Positions 7,801-15,531 of a stretch of 64,000 nt of DNA are shown here, piece after piece. The stretch comes from Actinomycetota bacterium (GTDB lineage Bacteria > Actinomycetota > Actinomycetes > Actinomycetales > Microbacteriaceae), in contig JAUZFR010000077.1 in NCBI GenBank assembly GCA_030840335.1, positions 1-64,000 on the forward strand, written 5' to 3'. Each line of letters begins with the position of its first letter. Positions within the stretch are counted from its first letter, which is position 1. The notes under the pieces were generated by a model. That model ran no database searches. It was given only the letters and a program-made list of their open reading frames with translations, and was not told the origin of the DNA. The translations under genes were made by a program, and so were the position numbers.

Positions 7801-8639
7801 TCTTCAGACGCTTCAGGGCTGCCGAGAGCGCGAACGATTGCGGCCTCATTGGCCAGCAGCCATTCACCTCGGCGCCGGATGAGATCGCCGACACCCTCAT
7901 TCCACATGCGTGCCCAGCCACCGCCCTCGCTCGCGGCACGCTCCCGCATGCGATCCCAGCTTCGCGACGCGGCATCCGCACCGAAACGAGGCAATGACGC
8001 GCGTTCGTCGGCCGACCAGCCGTACGCATCCGCGAACACCCGAAGTCGCCGCAGCTGGTCGCCGAGTTCGACACCGGTTCGCACGTCCGTCGGATGCAGC
8101 AGCGGTACCCAGTGCATCGCCGCGTTATAGGAGTCGCGAAACTTCGAAGTCGGGCCGGCGAGGTCGAAATCGATCAGCGCGAATGCCCGGCCGTCCCGCA
8201 CAACCACATTTTGCGGCGTCACGTCGAGATGGCTGATGATCTCGGGCTGATCCTCCGCCCCGATCCGTCGCGGAAACGGTTCGTCGCGCGCAAGGTACCC
8301 CGCGGAGGCGTCGTGCAGTCGCCGTACCAGGTGACCGACGGATGCCAGAAGATCGTCCCCGAGGAACCGGTCGTCGATCACAGCCCCGGCCACATCGCCT
8401 TCGACAAATGTCAGCACGTCACGACCGAGCCTGTCGCGTCCGAGATACCGCGGGGATCCATCAAAGGAGGCCCGCTGCAGGTGATCCAGATAGGCCGCGA
8501 CCGCGTACGACTGGGATTGATGCGGGCGCCGCACGGTATCGCCGACTCGCACCACGCCCTCGGTGACATCACCGGCGGGAAGCTGGATTTCCCGCGCGGA
8601 AGAGTCATCGAAATGGCGGCGATCACGAAGCTCAGACAC
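7797..8639 (-). CDS. Aminoglycoside phosphotransferase (APH) family kinase
   Basis: The 280-residue protein has the APH kinase fold: an N-terminal region ending in RDVLTFVEGDV (hinge), the catalytic loop ISHLDVTPQNVVV with its Asp and Asn, and the metal-binding ALIDFDLAGP. These kinases phosphorylate small molecules such as antibiotics, choline or homoserine. The substrate is not evident. GTG start. It converges with the peroxidase gene with a four-base CTAG overlap of stop codons. Confidence 0.88.
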   Translation of the reverse strand: MSELRDRRHFDDSSAREIQLPAGDVTEGVVRVGDTVRRPHQSQSYAVAAYLDHLQRASFDGSPRYLGRDRLGRDVLTFVEGDVAGAVIDDRFLGDDLLASVGHLVRRLHDASAGYLARDEPFPRRIGAEDQPEIISHLDVTPQNVVVRDGRAFALIDFDLAGPTSKFRDSYNAAMHWVPLLHPTDVRTGVELGDQLRRLRVFADAYGWSADERASLPRFGADAASRSWDRMRERAASEGGGWARMWNEGVGDLIRRRGEWLLANEAAIVRALGSPEASED

Positions 8640-8709
8640 AGCGGACGACCTTAGCAGGGCACACCTCGACGAGCCAGCGACCGCGTCTGCGCGGGAGTCG
8701 GCGACAACG

Positions 8710-8715
8710 TAGGCT
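8710..8715 (+). promoter_or_regulatory. -10 box TAGGCT before the small GNAT gene
   Basis: TAGGCT lies six bases before the GTG at 8722. That spacing favours GTG 8722 as a leaderless start over the adjacent ATG 8719. Confidence 0.4.
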
Positions 8716-8721
8716 CGAATG

Positions 8722-9006
8722 GTGTCAAAAACGATCGTTCATGAGCCCGACGCCAACCGCTACGTTCTGCGCATCGACGACGAGCTCGTCGCCGTTGCCG
8801 ACTACGTCATCAATGGCACGTCGATCTCGTTCAATCACACGTACACCAACCCCTCGCTGCGGGGACACGGCTACGCCGGCGAGGTCGTGCAATTCGCGGT
8901 CGATGACGTCGAGACGACCACGGCCCTGCGCATCCTGCCGATGTGCTGGTATGTCGGCGAGTGGTTCGACAAGCATCCGGAGCGTGCGGGGCTTCTGACC
9001 CGCTAG
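8722..9006 (+). CDS. Small GNAT-like N-acetyltransferase (YidJ/YjdJ type)
   Basis: The protein is about 94 residues and shows the compact acetyltransferase pattern: a strand YVLRIDDELVAVADY, then ISFNHTYTNPSLRGHGYAGEVV (the acetyl-CoA pyrophosphate loop), then LRILPMCWYVGEWFDKHPE. The short form lacks the N-terminal third of full GNATs. The family acetylates unknown amines. A start at ATG 8719 adds one residue. Confidence 0.88.
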   Translation: MSKTIVHEPDANRYVLRIDDELVAVADYVINGTSISFNHTYTNPSLRGHGYAGEVVQFAVDDVETTTALRILPMCWYVGEWFDKHPERAGLLTR

Positions 9007-9033
9007 CCGTAGCTGGTCAGGTACGGCTGGTCG

Positions 9034-9846
9034 CTACTCGTCCGGCGCGGCAAACCAGGGCGGGTAGACCGCGACCTTCGGAGAATGTGCTGCCCCTGCA
9101 AGAAGTTGCCTGACGGCTGCGCGAGCCTTGTCGTGCGCCACTCCGATGAGCGTGATCGACTCGAACGGGATCGACTCGCGTACGAGGAATTCAGCGTGCT
9201 CGAGGGCATCAGAGGTCTGATCCGCGCGAAGTCGACGCAGCGAGCGCTCCACGTCGTCGCGGGTTGTGGCGAACCGCGTGAGCACATGGGCGGCGTCGGC
9301 ATCGGAGACTACGTACGACGCATCCGAATCGGCCACCGTCTTCACCGTGCTCACCAAAAGCACGAAGTCGGCCGCGTCTGCACCCGCGATGTCGCGGCTG
9401 AGCTGGCTGTCGGGCTCGCCCGAACGGATGCTCTGCCAGAGGCGCGCGTTCGGCGAGAGAAAGAACGGCACGAAGCCCGCGACGGTCGCGTCGCCCGAGC
9501 CCGCGACGGGCGTCGTGCGTCGATCCGCTCGCGTTGCAGGTGATGCGATGTCGACTGTCGGCCGAGCGTGCCAGGCCGGATTCTCATCCGCGAACAGGAT
9601 GCCCAAATCAAGGATCGCGGGCAGGTTGCGAACGTGCGTCAAATGATAGATGCGCTGTTCACCGACATTGTCGAGTCGTGCCGCGCCCGCGACGGACTTG
9701 GTCCTCGCGGGAGCCGAACGGACAGCCGTCGCTGTACGCGCTCGGGTCGCCTGCTTAGTCGCGCCGACCGCGACCTCGGGCGCTGGCTTTGGGTAGCAGC
9801 TGGCGCAGAGCCCAGGCTGGAAACCATGGATGCATTCGTCGCTCAC
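9034..9846 (-). CDS. DarT-like (DUF4433) ADP-ribosyltransferase with N-terminal zinc knuckle
   Basis: I start it at the GTG at 9846, with AAAGG just upstream; the frame is open to 9915. The 270-residue protein begins DECIHGFQPGLCASC, a Cys/His cluster (C5, H7, C14, C17) fit for one zinc. An Ala/Arg/Thr-rich linker runs to about 60. The DUF4433 domain follows: YHLTHVRNLPAIL (H68, H71, N74, NAD site), VPFFLSPNARL, a strand FVLLVSTVK, H187 in DADAAHVL and the putative catalytic E219 in HAEFLV. DarT enzymes ADP-ribosylate thymidine in single-stranded DNA and are countered by DarG macrodomain proteins. No macrodomain gene is in the window, so whether this is a toxin is open. Confidence 0.8.
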   Translation of the reverse strand: MSDECIHGFQPGLCASCYPKPAPEVAVGATKQATRARTATAVRSAPARTKSVAGAARLDNVGEQRIYHLTHVRNLPAILDLGILFADENPAWHARPTVDIASPATRADRRTTPVAGSGDATVAGFVPFFLSPNARLWQSIRSGEPDSQLSRDIAGADAADFVLLVSTVKTVADSDASYVVSDADAAHVLTRFATTRDDVERSLRRLRADQTSDALEHAEFLVRESIPFESITLIGVAHDKARAAVRQLLAGAAHSPKVAVYPPWFAAPDE

Positions 9847-10053
9847 GTGCTGCCTTTCACAATGTTGCCAAACCTCTAGGTTACGCGGCATCCGGTCTTC
9901 TCGTCGGTGAGGCAATCACTTAGATGACCCCCAACCGGGGGAAATCCCTTATAAACCCCGCGTTTTGGGGCGAGCGGAGCCCATCCGAGCGCGCGTAGCT
10001 TCTTAGTCGGGGGAACGTTTGATGTTCCAAATCGAGTACCACTGGGAGGGGCA

Positions 10054-10350
10054 ATGGCAATCAGTAACGCGATCGTGCATCGCATTCCCGCTGGCTGGTA
10101 CCCGGATCGCTTCGACCGCTCTCGTCGCCGCTGGTGGGATGGCACCGAGTGGACTGACTACTACTCCGCCGTGCCGGCCTCACGTCTTCGACTGGTCGAA
10201 AACGAAACAGATGCGATCGATATCGACGAAACCACGACACCCCACACGCTCTCGGGCGCGCTTCACTTCTCCGACCGCCTGCCGGCCTTCATTCTTCTTG
10301 GCCTCGTCGTCGCCAACATCATTGTCGTCGTCATCCTGACGAGAATCTGA
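10054..10350 (+). CDS. DUF2510 domain protein with one membrane helix
   Basis: This 98-residue protein has the DUF2510 module IPAGWYPD followed by RRRWWDGTEWTDYY, a short acidic linker, and a C-terminal membrane helix (AFILLGLVVANIIVVVILT). GGGAGGGG precedes the ATG. DUF2510 is a small Trp-rich module of unknown function found mainly in actinobacterial membrane proteins. It is first in a same-strand group of three DUF2510 genes; the next start is eight bases after its stop. Confidence 0.88.
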   Translation: MAISNAIVHRIPAGWYPDRFDRSRRRWWDGTEWTDYYSAVPASRLRLVENETDAIDIDETTTPHTLSGALHFSDRLPAFILLGLVVANIIVVVILTRI

Positions 10351-10357
10351 GTTCGAC

Positions 10358-11245
10358 GTGACCATCGAAGCAATTGCGACCATCCCGCCCGGGTGGTACA
10401 CCGATCCCGCGGATGCCAGGGCCCAGCGCTGGTGGAATGGCACGCAGTGGACCGAACACGTGTCAGTGCCCACGCCGCCTGCGCCCGTCGAGGAACAGCC
10501 GACGCAGCCCATGCAGCCTTTGCAGCCACTCCAGCCGCTCGCCCAGACTGGCCCGATTCAGCAATTTCGTTCGGGCACATATTCGTCTGCATCAGAGCTG
10601 GCGCAGTTCTCGTCGAAGTCCGCGGGGAGAAGTCACATCGGCTTCGCCACGGTCATTCTCGGCGCGATTTCGCTCGGCCTCGCGTTGTCTCATCTTGAGT
10701 TGCTCGTCGTCACGATCGTCGCCGCGGTCAGCGGGATTGCGGCCGTCGTGTGCGGCATTCTCGCGGTTCGCCGGATCAGGGGTGGCTCAGCAGGCAACGC
10801 CATTGCCGCGGTAGCCGGGCTAATGGTCGGACTCGCTGGAACGGGCATCATCGCGTTCGGTCTTTACACCGTGCTCGTGTCGCCAACCATCGCCAGCGCC
10901 GACCAGCCGGTAACGACAAGCCACATCAGCAAGCCGACACCGGTATCAGCGGCAACTGCTGCTCATGCCCGCAGCGTGCTGATCAATGATGTGAAGCGCC
11001 TCACTCGGTCAATGACGGCCGCAAGGGGACATTCGACGCTGTGGCCCTCGATCCTTAAGGTCGATCCCCGCGAGGGAAGCGTGCTTTCGGCAACGGGCAG
11101 GAAGCTCGGCGCGATTCCGGCTGGCGCAGTGGTCGCGTACAGCACGTCCGCGGACGGTACCGGGTACACACTGACAGTGAGCGATCCGAGCACCAACGTG
11201 GGTGTGCGCTACAGCAGTGCGACACTCGAATACACCTCGTTCTAG
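10358..11245 (+). CDS. DUF2510 domain protein with membrane pair and extracytoplasmic domain
   Basis: The 295-residue protein begins at a GTG. It carries IPPGWYTDP then QRWWNGTQWT (DUF2510), and a Pro/Gln-rich linker with QPMQPLQPLQPL. Two to three membrane segments (about residues 88-175) follow, arranged like DUF4190 proteins. A C-terminal domain of about 110 residues after VTTSHISKPTPVS ends in strands (VVAYSTSADGTGYTLTVS) like the tail of secreted type IV pilin-like proteins. The tail probably lies outside the membrane. The function is unknown. Confidence 0.85.
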   Translation: MTIEAIATIPPGWYTDPADARAQRWWNGTQWTEHVSVPTPPAPVEEQPTQPMQPLQPLQPLAQTGPIQQFRSGTYSSASELAQFSSKSAGRSHIGFATVILGAISLGLALSHLELLVVTIVAAVSGIAAVVCGILAVRRIRGGSAGNAIAAVAGLMVGLAGTGIIAFGLYTVLVSPTIASADQPVTTSHISKPTPVSAATAAHARSVLINDVKRLTRSMTAARGHSTLWPSILKVDPREGSVLSATGRKLGAIPAGAVVAYSTSADGTGYTLTVSDPSTNVGVRYSSATLEYTSF

Positions 11246-11289
11246 CGACACGGCCGCATACTCAAGGCAGCAGATGGGCGGGAGTCTCC

Positions 11290-11940
11290 ATGGATGCGGA
11301 TGACGCGGGCCGCTCCCCTGTTCCCGCCGGCTGGTTCGCCGATCCCGCGGGCTCCGACAATCTGCGCTGGTGGGATGGCGCAGCCTGGACCACGCAGCTT
11401 CGCTCAGTGCCGCTGGTTCCCGCGTTTGCGCCTGCGCCGGGATACCTCGCGCCGACCGTCACGCATCCAGCTACACAGCAAGAGCCGGTCTACGTGCCGT
11501 TCCAGTCGGAACAGAGGCAGGTTCACTCGATGCCGGTCAGGGGCATTTCGTACACGCGAGCCGTGTGGTGGATCGCGACCTACCCCATCTGGGCATCCGT
11601 ACCCCAGGTCGTAGTGTTGGCGATTCTGTCGTCGTTCGTTGCCAGGCCCGGAATGCAGCTGGTTCTCGCCCTGGTCGCGATCAATTTCGTTGACTGGCTG
11701 ATCCTGATCCGTCTTGCTTTCGCGGACCACACGGCGCTCATTCGCGGCGGGAATCGGCAGGCGGCGTCACCGTGGTGGACTCTGTTGTCACCACTCGCCT
11801 ACCTGATCGCGCGAGCCGTCGAGATCAAGAACTGGGATTCGTCCGGCTGGGGCGCACTCATCTGGTTTGTCGTGGCCTCGGTTGTCGCCCCGCTGCTTGC
11901 CTTAGTCGCCTTCTTCGGCGCGCTTGGAATCCTGCCGTAG
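11290..11940 (+). CDS. DUF2510 domain multi-pass membrane protein
   Basis: The 216-residue protein starts at the ATG at 11290, with GGGAG upstream. It has PAGWFADPAGS and LRWWDGAAWT (DUF2510), a linker, then about four membrane segments from residue 95 on. The membrane part resembles that of the protein at 3-1124 (a charged turn followed by WTLLSPLAYLIARAVEI). It is third in the DUF2510 group. The role is unknown. Confidence 0.85.
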   Translation: MDADDAGRSPVPAGWFADPAGSDNLRWWDGAAWTTQLRSVPLVPAFAPAPGYLAPTVTHPATQQEPVYVPFQSEQRQVHSMPVRGISYTRAVWWIATYPIWASVPQVVVLAILSSFVARPGMQLVLALVAINFVDWLILIRLAFADHTALIRGGNRQAASPWWTLLSPLAYLIARAVEIKNWDSSGWGALIWFVVASVVAPLLALVAFFGALGILP

Positions 11941-11954
11941 CGCTGCCCGAACGA

Positions 11955-12869
11955 CTAGACGAACCGGATCGCGGCCTGGAGCCGTGTGCGCACCTCGAAC
12001 AACTCGCCACCGCCGACCGGAGGCGTTCCGGGAAGGCCATCTCGCAGCAATTCGGGCAACCGCGAGTGCTGCACGAGGGCCGCGGGGACACCGCGCAGTC
12101 GACCGACCAGGGTGAGGCCGGCATCCGTCGCTTCATCCGGAACCACGATTACCATGGCGTCGAACCTCACTCGGGCCGCGCGGGAGACCTGTCGCGTGCG
12201 TCCGGAGAGCGAATGCATCGGATGTTCGCCGCCGAGCACCTCGCCAATCAGTTCGCCCTTTCGCACGCGCACCGGGCCGCCCCAGTCCTCGGACAGTAGC
12301 GCGAAAAGGCCGGTCGGCCCGAGCACGATGTGATCGATCTTCTGCTCGGGACCACCCGCAGTCGCCACGTCGTGCCAGACGGTGAACGCGATTCCGAGTT
12401 GTGCGAGCTCGCGCGCCGTCGCCTCTTCGGCAAGCGCGTCGGCGAGGATGTGACGGATGTCTCGCGGCGCTGACCGAACAAGAGCGGGATCGTAGGGGTT
12501 TTCCACGGTCGTTCCCCGACCAGCCCATTCGCGGATCAAGGTGAGGTAGCGCTCTCGGCGCCAGCCGCCCGGATGCCCATACGCGCGCGCGGTTGGACGC
12601 GTGTCCCGGCGCGGCTTCGCAGTCTGGGCCTCGAACGTTTCGTGCACGGGCGCGGTGCTGCGTCCGCCGTCGTACGCGGCGCGGGCGGTCGCCGTGCCGA
12701 CTTTCTCCCAGGCGAGCTGCACGGCGGTGAACTCGGTCGCGCGTCCGCCAGTGTCCGGGTGGGTCTCGCGCAGCCGTTTGCGATATGCGCGTCGCAACTC
12801 ACTCTCCGAGGCCGTCGCGCGCACTCCCAGCACCTCGTAGGGCGTCGCGGAGATAGGACTGTCAGGCAT
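11955..12869 (-). CDS. J-domain protein fused to a NERD (nuclease-related) domain
   Basis: I start at the ATG at 12869 (MPDSPISATPYEVLGV); the frame is open to 12962. The 304-residue protein has a J domain over residues 8-68 with the HPD tripeptide at 37-39, which stimulates DnaK ATPase in known J proteins. A basic linker precedes a NERD-like domain at about 140-240, with EEATARELAQLG and KIDHIVLGPTGLFAL, the conserved Asp-His strand of the family. NERD domains belong to the restriction-endonuclease-like fold. The combination suggests a chaperone-linked nuclease or DNA-processing factor; that is inference. It is convergent with the DUF2510 gene. Confidence 0.82.
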   Translation of the reverse strand: MPDSPISATPYEVLGVRATASESELRRAYRKRLRETHPDTGGRATEFTAVQLAWEKVGTATARAAYDGGRSTAPVHETFEAQTAKPRRDTRPTARAYGHPGGWRRERYLTLIREWAGRGTTVENPYDPALVRSAPRDIRHILADALAEEATARELAQLGIAFTVWHDVATAGGPEQKIDHIVLGPTGLFALLSEDWGGPVRVRKGELIGEVLGGEHPMHSLSGRTRQVSRAARVRFDAMVIVVPDEATDAGLTLVGRLRGVPAALVQHSRLPELLRDGLPGTPPVGGGELFEVRTRLQAAIRFV

Positions 12870-13186
12870 CCGCTCGCTTTCAACTCCTACGGCGAGCACG
12901 ATCGTCGCAAGCCAGAATTCGAGAATACTTGCTTGGAGCCGAACTTCACTGACGGCGAGCACTGACGGCGAGCACTGAGGCGTCTAGCTGTACGGCACTA
13001 CCCGTGCCGCACTACCTACCCCGTTAAATCCGAAAGGCCCCTTTCGCCCGAGAGCGTCTGGAGCCTTTCTTCTACGGTTCGGTTTAACCCTTGCCGTGAA
13101 GAAGACAATACTCCGACTTCGCGACCGCGCAAGGGGTGAAGTATCGCTAGATAGTTGAAGGTTCAGTCAGGGCGTGGTAGCCACCG
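12870..13186. other. 317-base non-coding gap with nested inverted repeats
   Basis: No convincing gene lies here. CGAAAGG-CC-CCTTTCG (13031-13046) is a perfect 7-bp hairpin. It sits inside a longer inverted pair, GTTAAATCCGAA (13023-13034) against TTCGGTTTAAC (13078-13088). A further AAAGGCTCC/GGCCTTT pairing is possible on the minus strand. The gap follows the minus-strand gene 13187-13534 and precedes the J-NERD gene. It may hold a terminator and a promoter, or a small RNA. Confidence 0.35.
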
Positions 13187-13534
13187 CTAGAAGACGACTT
13201 CACCCTGTCGCGCCGCCACAACACCGACACAGATCAGCCCGACGACGGCGATCGCGATCATGAACGTCGCGAGCAGCGCGAGCATCTGTCGACCCGGCTG
13301 GGCATTGAGTCTTGCCACGATCATTGCGGTGTAGAGCGCGATCACCACGCAGATCCCCGTCAGCGCAACGCCCGCGGGCTCGAGCGGCAGCATGGGGATG
13401 AGCACTCCGATGGCAATGAGCGACAGCAGCCCGCCCAGCAGCAGCCAGCTTCGGCCGGATGAGGTAGTCAGCGACGGTTGGTCGCGCACGCGCGGCGAAG
13501 TACCGATGGGTACTTTTCTGCGGTCGCGAGTCAT
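13187..13534 (-). CDS. Small three-helix membrane protein, hypothetical
   Basis: The 115-residue protein has a basic cytoplasmic N-terminus (MTRDRRKVPIG). Three hydrophobic helices follow: WLLLGGLLSLIAIGVLIPML, GVALTGICVVIALYTAMIVA and MLALLATFMIAIAVVGLICV. No family is recognised. It lies alone on the minus strand upstream of the hairpin-bearing gap. Confidence 0.75.
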   Translation of the reverse strand: MTRDRRKVPIGTSPRVRDQPSLTTSSGRSWLLLGGLLSLIAIGVLIPMLPLEPAGVALTGICVVIALYTAMIVARLNAQPGRQMLALLATFMIAIAVVGLICVGVVAARQGEVVF

Positions 13535-13673
13535 GACTTCACGCTACGCGCCTGGCGCGCTCCACGGGGGTCAATGCACAGCGGCCAAACAGAAAGCGGG
13601 CAAGCACAAAGCCCCTCCGCACCGCGAGTGAACAGCAATGGGAGAGGCTTGCGCTTGTTGCCAGCCGGTGGTG

Positions 13674-13844
13674 CTACTTGAACGCATCCTTGACGTTCTC
13701 GCCAGCCTTCTTCAGGCTCGCTTCCGTCTGGTCCGCCTGGCCGTCCGCCTGAAGGTTTTCGTCACCGGTTGCATTACCGATGCCCTCCTTCACGTGGCCA
13801 ACCGCATCCTGCGCAGCATTGCGCGCCTTGTCATCCGTTCCCAT
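13674..13844 (-). CDS. CsbD-family stress protein
   Basis: The 56-residue product starts at the ATG at 13844, preceded by AAGGAGG with good spacing. It begins MGTDDKARNAAQDAVGHVKE and contains GNATGDENLQADGQADQTEAS, the CsbD repeat pattern. CsbD-like proteins are small, hydrophilic, helical proteins induced by general stress in several bacteria. Their mechanism is unknown. Confidence 0.9.
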   Translation of the reverse strand: MGTDDKARNAAQDAVGHVKEGIGNATGDENLQADGQADQTEASLKKAGENVKDAFK

Positions 13845-13973
13845 GTCTCGCCTCCTTGCGTGCGTGCGGTCTGCACACCGCACTGTTGATGCACTCCAGC
13901 TAACCCGGGCATGCCTGTGAATTCAGGTGCTTGTGTCGACAGAAGCTGCAGGTGTATTGAACCTGACTTCCGA

Positions 13974-14360
13974 CTAGCGGGCGGCCCGCTCCGCGTTGCG
14001 GGCTTTCACGCGCTTCTGTTCCTCGCGGACCCCTGCCTGCACGGCGCGTTCCTGAACCAGCCACTGTGGTGGGTCGGCGAGCAGTTCCTTGATTTCGACG
14101 GTTGTCAGCGGCTCGGTCACGCCGGCGCGAGCAAGTCCCGATGCGGAGACACCCAGCTTGCCCGCCACAATCTGTTTTGGATGCGGGCCGTGCAGCCGCA
14201 GCTCCACCAGCCATTCCGGAGGCGACTCGAGGAGCGCATTCAGCTGCGCCCGAGTGATCGGCTGCTCCTGGAACCCGGCGGGTGCCGCGGTGAGCAGGAT
14301 TCCCAGCTTCTGGGCCGCGGTCGCGGGCTTGAGGGACTGCGGCGACTTCTCGGAGCTCAT
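13974..14360 (-). CDS. DUF5997 family protein
   Basis: The 128-residue product starts at the ATG at 14360 (MSSEKSPQSLKPATAAQKLG). It contains two similar helical segments, LLTAAPAGFQEQPITRAQLNALLESPPEWL and VTEPLTTVEIKELLADPPQWL, each ending PPxWL. This is an internal repeat typical of this actinobacterial family. It ends in a basic helix. Its function is unknown. It is divergent from the LysR-substrate-domain gene with 23 bases between, an arrangement that suggests linked roles. Confidence 0.8.
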   Translation of the reverse strand: MSSEKSPQSLKPATAAQKLGILLTAAPAGFQEQPITRAQLNALLESPPEWLVELRLHGPHPKQIVAGKLGVSASGLARAGVTEPLTTVEIKELLADPPQWLVQERAVQAGVREEQKRVKARNAERAAR

Positions 14361-14370
14361 GGTCACAGCG

Positions 14371-14376
14371 TAGCCT
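14371..14376 (+). promoter_or_regulatory. -10 box TAGCCT for the 14384 gene
   Basis: TAGCCT ends seven bases before GTG 14384, consistent with a leaderless transcript in the 23-base divergent gap. Confidence 0.4.
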
Positions 14377-14383
14377 GAGCGTC

Positions 14384-15082
14384 GTGACCGACTCCCCACC
14401 GCAGCCCGGCCTCCGCGTTGCCTTCGTGCCCGGTGTCACGCTTCGCAAGTGGACTCGCGCCTGGGAAGAACGCCACCCCGAAATCCCGCTGGAGGTGACA
14501 CCGACCGACAATTCGGATGCCGTCGCCGCGCTCCACGGCCGAGCTTCCGACCTGAGCTTTGTGCGGTTACCCATCGACCGCGAAGGACTCAGCGTGATTC
14601 GCCTCTACGGTGAAGTCGCGGTCCTCGTTGTGCCGAGGGACTCCGAGCTGGCGGGTCGTGAGTCCCTGTCCCTTGCCGACGTCAGTGGCCTTGATGGCGT
14701 GGTCGAGTATCCGCCGAGTGCCCCCATCAAGGATGCGGTCGCCCTCGTCGCGGCCGGAGTCGGCGCCCTCAGGCTCCCCCACTCTCTCGCGCGACTGCAC
14801 GCCCGCAAAGATGTCGCAGCCGTCCCGATTTCGGATGCTGCCGAGACCGAAATCGCTCTTGCTTGGATCGCCGAGCTCACCACCGCCGACATCGAAGAAT
14901 TCGTCGGAATCGTGCGTGGTCGAACCGCGGCGAGCTCTCGAAGTGGCGGAGCGGGGGCCAAAGACCCGGCAGTGAAGCCGAAGACCGAGGCTACGAAGCC
15001 GAAGGTGGGCGCGCGGAAAGCCCATCGAGTCACCGGCAACCGCGCCCAGGCCCGTAAGCGCAAGGGTCGCGCGGGGCGTTAG
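14384..15082 (+). CDS. LysR substrate-binding-domain protein without HTH
   Basis: The 232-residue protein begins at GTG with LRVAFVPGVTLRKWTRAWEE, then ASDLSFVRLPIDREGLSVIRLY. That is a type 2 periplasmic-binding fold like the effector half of LysR regulators. There is no N-terminal helix-turn-helix. The last 60 residues are a Lys/Arg/Ala-rich tail (RKAHRVTGNRAQARKRKG) that could bind nucleic acid. It may be a ligand-sensing partner of the divergent DUF5997 protein; that is inference from position. Confidence 0.8.
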   Translation: MTDSPPQPGLRVAFVPGVTLRKWTRAWEERHPEIPLEVTPTDNSDAVAALHGRASDLSFVRLPIDREGLSVIRLYGEVAVLVVPRDSELAGRESLSLADVSGLDGVVEYPPSAPIKDAVALVAAGVGALRLPHSLARLHARKDVAAVPISDAAETEIALAWIAELTTADIEEFVGIVRGRTAASSRSGGAGAKDPAVKPKTEATKPKVGARKAHRVTGNRAQARKRKGRAGR

Positions 15083-15100
15083 ACCTATCGTGTTTCACCC

Positions 15101-15155
15101 GACTTGACGCAAATGGCTGCCTGGCGATGGCGATAACAACCATTTGAGTCAAGTC
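15101..15155. repeat. Long inverted repeat, 16-bp arms, 23-base loop
   Basis: GACTTGACGCAAATGG (15101-15116) pairs with CCATTTGAGTCAAGTC (15140-15155) with a single mismatch. Flanking TTCAC and GTGAA extend the stem with a small bulge. It lies between converging genes. There is no T-tract, and the arms are AT-rich compared with the surroundings. Confidence 0.8.
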
Positions 15156-15207
15156 AGTGAAGGTAGAAGGCCGAAGGTCGGAGCTCGTGCTCAGTGAAAG
15201 GCCGGGC

Positions 15208-15498
15208 TTATCGGCCCACGAACAGCAGTTCGGGAACCAACGCGTCGATCGCGGAACTCCATTCGGCGGCGGTGCGCCGCGATGAGCGATTCGGTCCGGC
15301 CTCGGACAGGAAGTCGATCAGGCCACGGATGTCGCTCTCACCCAGTTCGTGCGGTTGACGCGGGTCGAGAACATCCAGCCAGCGATCCCGCGCGGCACGC
15401 CACTCCTCGGATGTTCCGGCCGCACCATTCGGGAGATCGGCTGCCCGCAGCAGGCTGCGCAGCCGTGCCGCGAGTGATTTGGAGAGTGCCTGTGCCAC
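15208..15498 (-). CDS. Hypothetical small protein, 96 residues
   Basis: The GTG at 15498 begins a helical, charged product (residues 2-20: AQALSKSLAARLRSLLRAA). It contains ELGESDIRGLIDFLSEAG and AAEWSSAIDALVPELLFVG. The only start overlaps an AGGAG that would otherwise be a ribosome binding site, so the start is uncertain. It lies 33 bases after the DinB-like gene on the same strand and may be co-transcribed. No family is recognised. Confidence 0.55.
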   Translation of the reverse strand: MAQALSKSLAARLRSLLRAADLPNGAAGTSEEWRAARDRWLDVLDPRQPHELGESDIRGLIDFLSEAGPNRSSRRTAAEWSSAIDALVPELLFVGR

Positions 15499-15531
15499 TC
15501 CTCGAGGGTATTCGACGCGAGCGGGTCTGCG

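Noticed and set aside
9926-9976. Two GC hairpins (CCCCC-AACC-GGGGG and CCCC-GCGTTTT-GGGG) between the DarT-like and DUF2510 genes
   Set aside because: The stems are short and lie between divergent starts, where a terminator is not expected. They may be chance in high-GC DNA.
10015-10040. GGAAC-N7-GTTCC near the DUF2510 gene as an SOS box
   Set aside because: The spacer is seven bases, not four, so it does not fit LexA.
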